The notes under the pieces were generated by a model. That model did no database searches and was not told where the DNA came from. It worked only from the letters and a program-made list of their open reading frames with translations. A program made the position numbers and the translations under genes. From positions 1 to 10,952 of the forward strand of contig NXFV01001276.1 in assembly GCA_002803225.1 (NCBI GenBank): DNA of 10,952 nucleotides, written 5' to 3'. Positions within the stretch are counted from its first letter, which is position 1. The number at the start of each line of letters is the position of its first letter. This stretch comes from Gamarada debralockiae (taxonomy: Eukaryota > Ascomycota > Leotiomycetes > Helotiales > Hyphodiscaceae). Of the stretch, positions 8,967 through 10,952 are shown one piece after another.

Positions 8967-8993
8967 GATTTCCCCCGCCCGGCGGGGGAAATC
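8967..8993. repeat. 27-bp GC-rich palindrome near the LTR tip (copy 2)
   Basis: It has the same 13-base arms as 3135-3161, but the central base is C instead of G, so each copy equals the reverse complement of the other. ATCACGTGAT follows at 8998-9007, with the same 4-bp spacing. All arm bases are conserved between the two copies while the rest of the LTRs differ at many transitions. Confidence 0.85.
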
Positions 8994-9022
8994 CAGTATC
9001 ACGTGATTTACGCGCAGTGACA

Positions 9023-9540
9023 GGAATAGGTATTAAGAGAGTCTCTTAGGACCTTATTATAATAGATAGAGAGGTATTAGAGAGCTTAGGAACTAAGTCT
9101 TAGTTATATTTTATATTATAATTCTCTTGATCTTTTGTATTATTATAGGATTAATATTTAAAGGGGCTTTTGCCTTAAGTAAGAGATAAACGAAAGGCTA
9201 CTTAAGACTATAGAAATGCTATAATATTAACTTTAAAGTTATTAAAGCTTTTATTTAAAGTAAATAAATAATATTAGCTTAAAACGAGAATTAGAATTAA
9301 AAGGTTAGGAAGTTTAAGTACTTAAGACTAAACTTAAGGGGGAGGATAAGGTTAAAAGGAGGAGGAACCCTTTAAGGGAAGTAATAAGAAGGACATAAAT
9401 AATAATAGGATTAAAGACAATAAGGACAAAAAAGATAATAAAGACAATAGGTTATTTTCTTTTGTTTTTAAGGAATGTATAATAGAGCTTTTTCATTAAA
9501 AAGGAAGCTATTTAATTATAACTAAGGATAAATAGTATTA
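9023..9540 (+). other. Region upstream of the right Gag-like frame; possible N-terminal charged part
   Basis: No firm gene. From about 9362 one plus-strand frame reads a Lys/Asp/Asn-rich run (GSNKKDINNNRIKDNKDKK) and then a more ordinary stretch to about 9540. It is in another frame than the Gag-like pseudogene that follows, so it may be its N-terminal part displaced by an indel, or an upstream ORF. No LTR start in plus orientation was recognised between 9023 and 9360. Confidence 0.3.
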
Positions 9541-10952
9541 ACTTTATTAACTCTTAAGAAATTATTAGTAACTTTAGATAATATACCCTTTTCTAGTGCC
9601 TTAGAAAACGGACAATAATATTAACTAGAGAGTTAATAGAATATATGTTAAGGATAATAATTAAATTCTTTAATACTAAGTAAATTATTAATTGAAATGG
9701 CCTTTAGTAACCTAAACGACTTAGTTAACTTTATTAATAATATTATTGTGTTATACGCTATAATATTAACTCTTACCTTAGCTAGTCTTATCTTTAATAG
9801 CTAAAGAGTAATGCGCTAGGTTAATAAACTTTTTGCCTTCTTTAAAAACTAAAACTATAATAGAGAAGATAGATACAAACGAATACTTTGCTATATTAAT
9901 ATTACTCTTTATAATAATATTAAGGTAATTCTAGAATATACTAAGACGCTATTTAATAAGGGGGCTTTCTTTATAGCCTTAAAACAGAAGTACTGCGACT
10001 ATAATAATAACTATATTAAGTATACTTGCCCTTTTTTAGATGTCTTAGTTCTATTAGTATAGTGCAAGTAAATCGAGCTAAAGGACTTTATTAAGCTTTT
10101 TTATTAAGTTTTTATTAGCCTTAAGGAATAAGAGCTTCTTAATAAAGTAGAATAAGCTAATCTCTTTCTCTTTATATTATTAGATTAGATTTACTCTAAG
10201 ATTATTAAGAAATATAATATAAACTTAGATAATAGGAAGACTTTAGTATATACTAATTTCTGTAATATTACTATTAAAGTCTATATTTCTAATAAAGTAA
10301 TTAATTGATATAAGGAGAACTAGAACTTTGTTATATTAAGCTCGAAAATTAATACTATTAATAGTATTCTAAAAGATTTGAACACTTATAAGAAGACTTC
10401 GTTAGATAAGCTAGAGTAACCTTCTTAGGCACTTACCTTAAACTAGATATTCTTAATTAAATGTAGTTTAAACGCTAGGACTTAAGACCTATAAGATAAC
10501 TTGGCTTAATAATTAAAAGAGCTATATATTACTTAGGCTAATATAATTTATAATATTCAAGAAGAAATTAAGCAAGAACTTTAAGCTACTTTAGGTTAAA
10601 ATAATTCTAGATATAATAATCAAAGGTACTACTAAGGCTAAGGGTATAGAGGATTTTATAGTAAATATAGACCTAGCTTTAATTAACAATCTTAGGCCTT
10701 TTAAAGTAATTAAAGTATTCTTACTAATAATATTATTAATATATTAGCTATTTATAAAGGCTTTAATAGAAGAGGATATAGTAATGGCTTTAGACCTAAT
10801 TACTATACCTATTATAATATTAATAAGAATAGGAATCTAAAATAGTATTTATATAGCTATTTAAATTAGTACTCTTAATTTTAAGAACTTATTTAAAATA
10901 AAGTTTATTATAAGAATAGTAATAGAAGAATCTATTTAAGACTCTAGAGAGA
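9541..10952 (+). pseudogene. Retrotransposon Gag-like pseudogene, different family from the left element (partial, RIP-degraded)
   Basis: A single plus-strand frame runs about 1.4 kb to the window edge, broken by TAA/TAG and one TGA at 10306-10308. The middle (about 9880-10260) has the layout of a Retrotrans_gag capsid domain: a helix-rich stretch, FFIALKQKYCDYN, then IELKDFIKLFYQVF, LKEQELLNKVEQANLFLF and a short LLDQIYSKII, like the family's F...L...F, ..F...L and FL.GLP...R pattern. After it come Leu/Gln-rich segments, and the C-terminal part (about 10610-10830) is rich in Gln, Asn, Tyr, Arg and Gly (RYNNQRYYQGQGYRGFYSKY), as in nucleic-acid-binding tails of some Gag proteins. No CCHC knuckle is certain: YCDYNNNYIKYTC at 9991 has an irregular spacing. 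No pol is in the window. It is not part of the copy 2 LTR element, which points the other way. Confidence 0.55.

Larger units (their letters stand above)
8457..9022 (-). mobile_element. LTR copy 2 (566 bp), probably a solo LTR
   Basis: This is homologous to 2699-3190 over its whole length and in the same orientation. On the minus strand it starts TGTCACTGCGCG and ends GAGTATTACA. It carries an extra segment of about 70 bp (roughly 8593-8660) missing from copy 1. The sequence past its minus-strand end (8456 downward) is unlike the gag leader that follows copy 1 and codes for nothing recognisable. On the other side the neighbouring Gag-like frame is on the plus strand. Recombination between two LTRs leaves a solo LTR, which fits best. 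A 5-bp target duplication is not clear: the outer flanks on the minus strand are ATTCC and TCCGC, or CATCC if the LTR ends two bases earlier. Confidence 0.75.

Noticed and set aside
2699..9022. A single 6.3-kb LTR element with the two LTR copies as its ends
   Set aside because: The gag leader and gag lie directly left of copy 1, making it the 5' LTR of the left element. The DNA inside from copy 2 shows no leader, gag or pol of that element, and the outer flanks give no matching target duplication. The GAAGGTAGAGGA purine run beside copy 1 is not enough.
9991..10029. CCHC zinc knuckle in the right Gag-like frame
   Set aside because: YCDYNNNYIKYTC does not give C-x2-C-x4-H-x4-C even when Tyr is taken as mutated Cys or His; it fits better inside the capsid-like domain.

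Overview
The window looks like an AT-rich transposon graveyard from a filamentous ascomycete (Pezizomycotina). The whole stretch carries the mark of repeat-induced point mutation (RIP): TpA is everywhere, CpA and TpG are scarce, and old reading frames are broken almost only by TAA and TAG (from CAA/CAG and TGG), hardly ever by TGA. No intact host gene, tRNA, rRNA or CRISPR array was seen. Because TGA is rare in every frame, openness alone proves nothing here; the calls below rest on motifs, order and strand.

Left block (1-3190, minus strand): the 5' half of a dead Ty3/gypsy LTR retrotransposon, read right to left. It has a 5' LTR (3190 to 2699, with TATA box and CT tract), a leader of about 38 nt, gag (ATG at 2660, capsid region, CCHC zinc knuckle with its last Cys lost), then pol in a different frame (retropepsin, linker, the block just before reverse transcriptase). 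It runs off the left edge of the window.

Middle block (3191-8456): after a short stretch without a gene comes the most heavily mutated DNA of the window, with three minus-strand protein-like frames (about 7200 to 3480) that I cannot assign to a family. Upstream of them, on the minus-strand reading, lies a less mutated island (about 7440-8456). It holds a clean minisatellite of 20 units of 14 bp and a small cluster of direct and inverted repeats.

Right block (8457-10952): a second, 566-bp copy of the same LTR in the same minus orientation, with no gag or leader attached, so probably a solo LTR. After it comes a plus-strand Gag-like frame of a different retroelement, which runs off the right edge.

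Nothing here looks functional as a gene today. The most interesting parts are those that kept their CpG-rich sequence: the 27-bp GC palindrome in each LTR, a similar palindrome inside pol, and the minisatellite.
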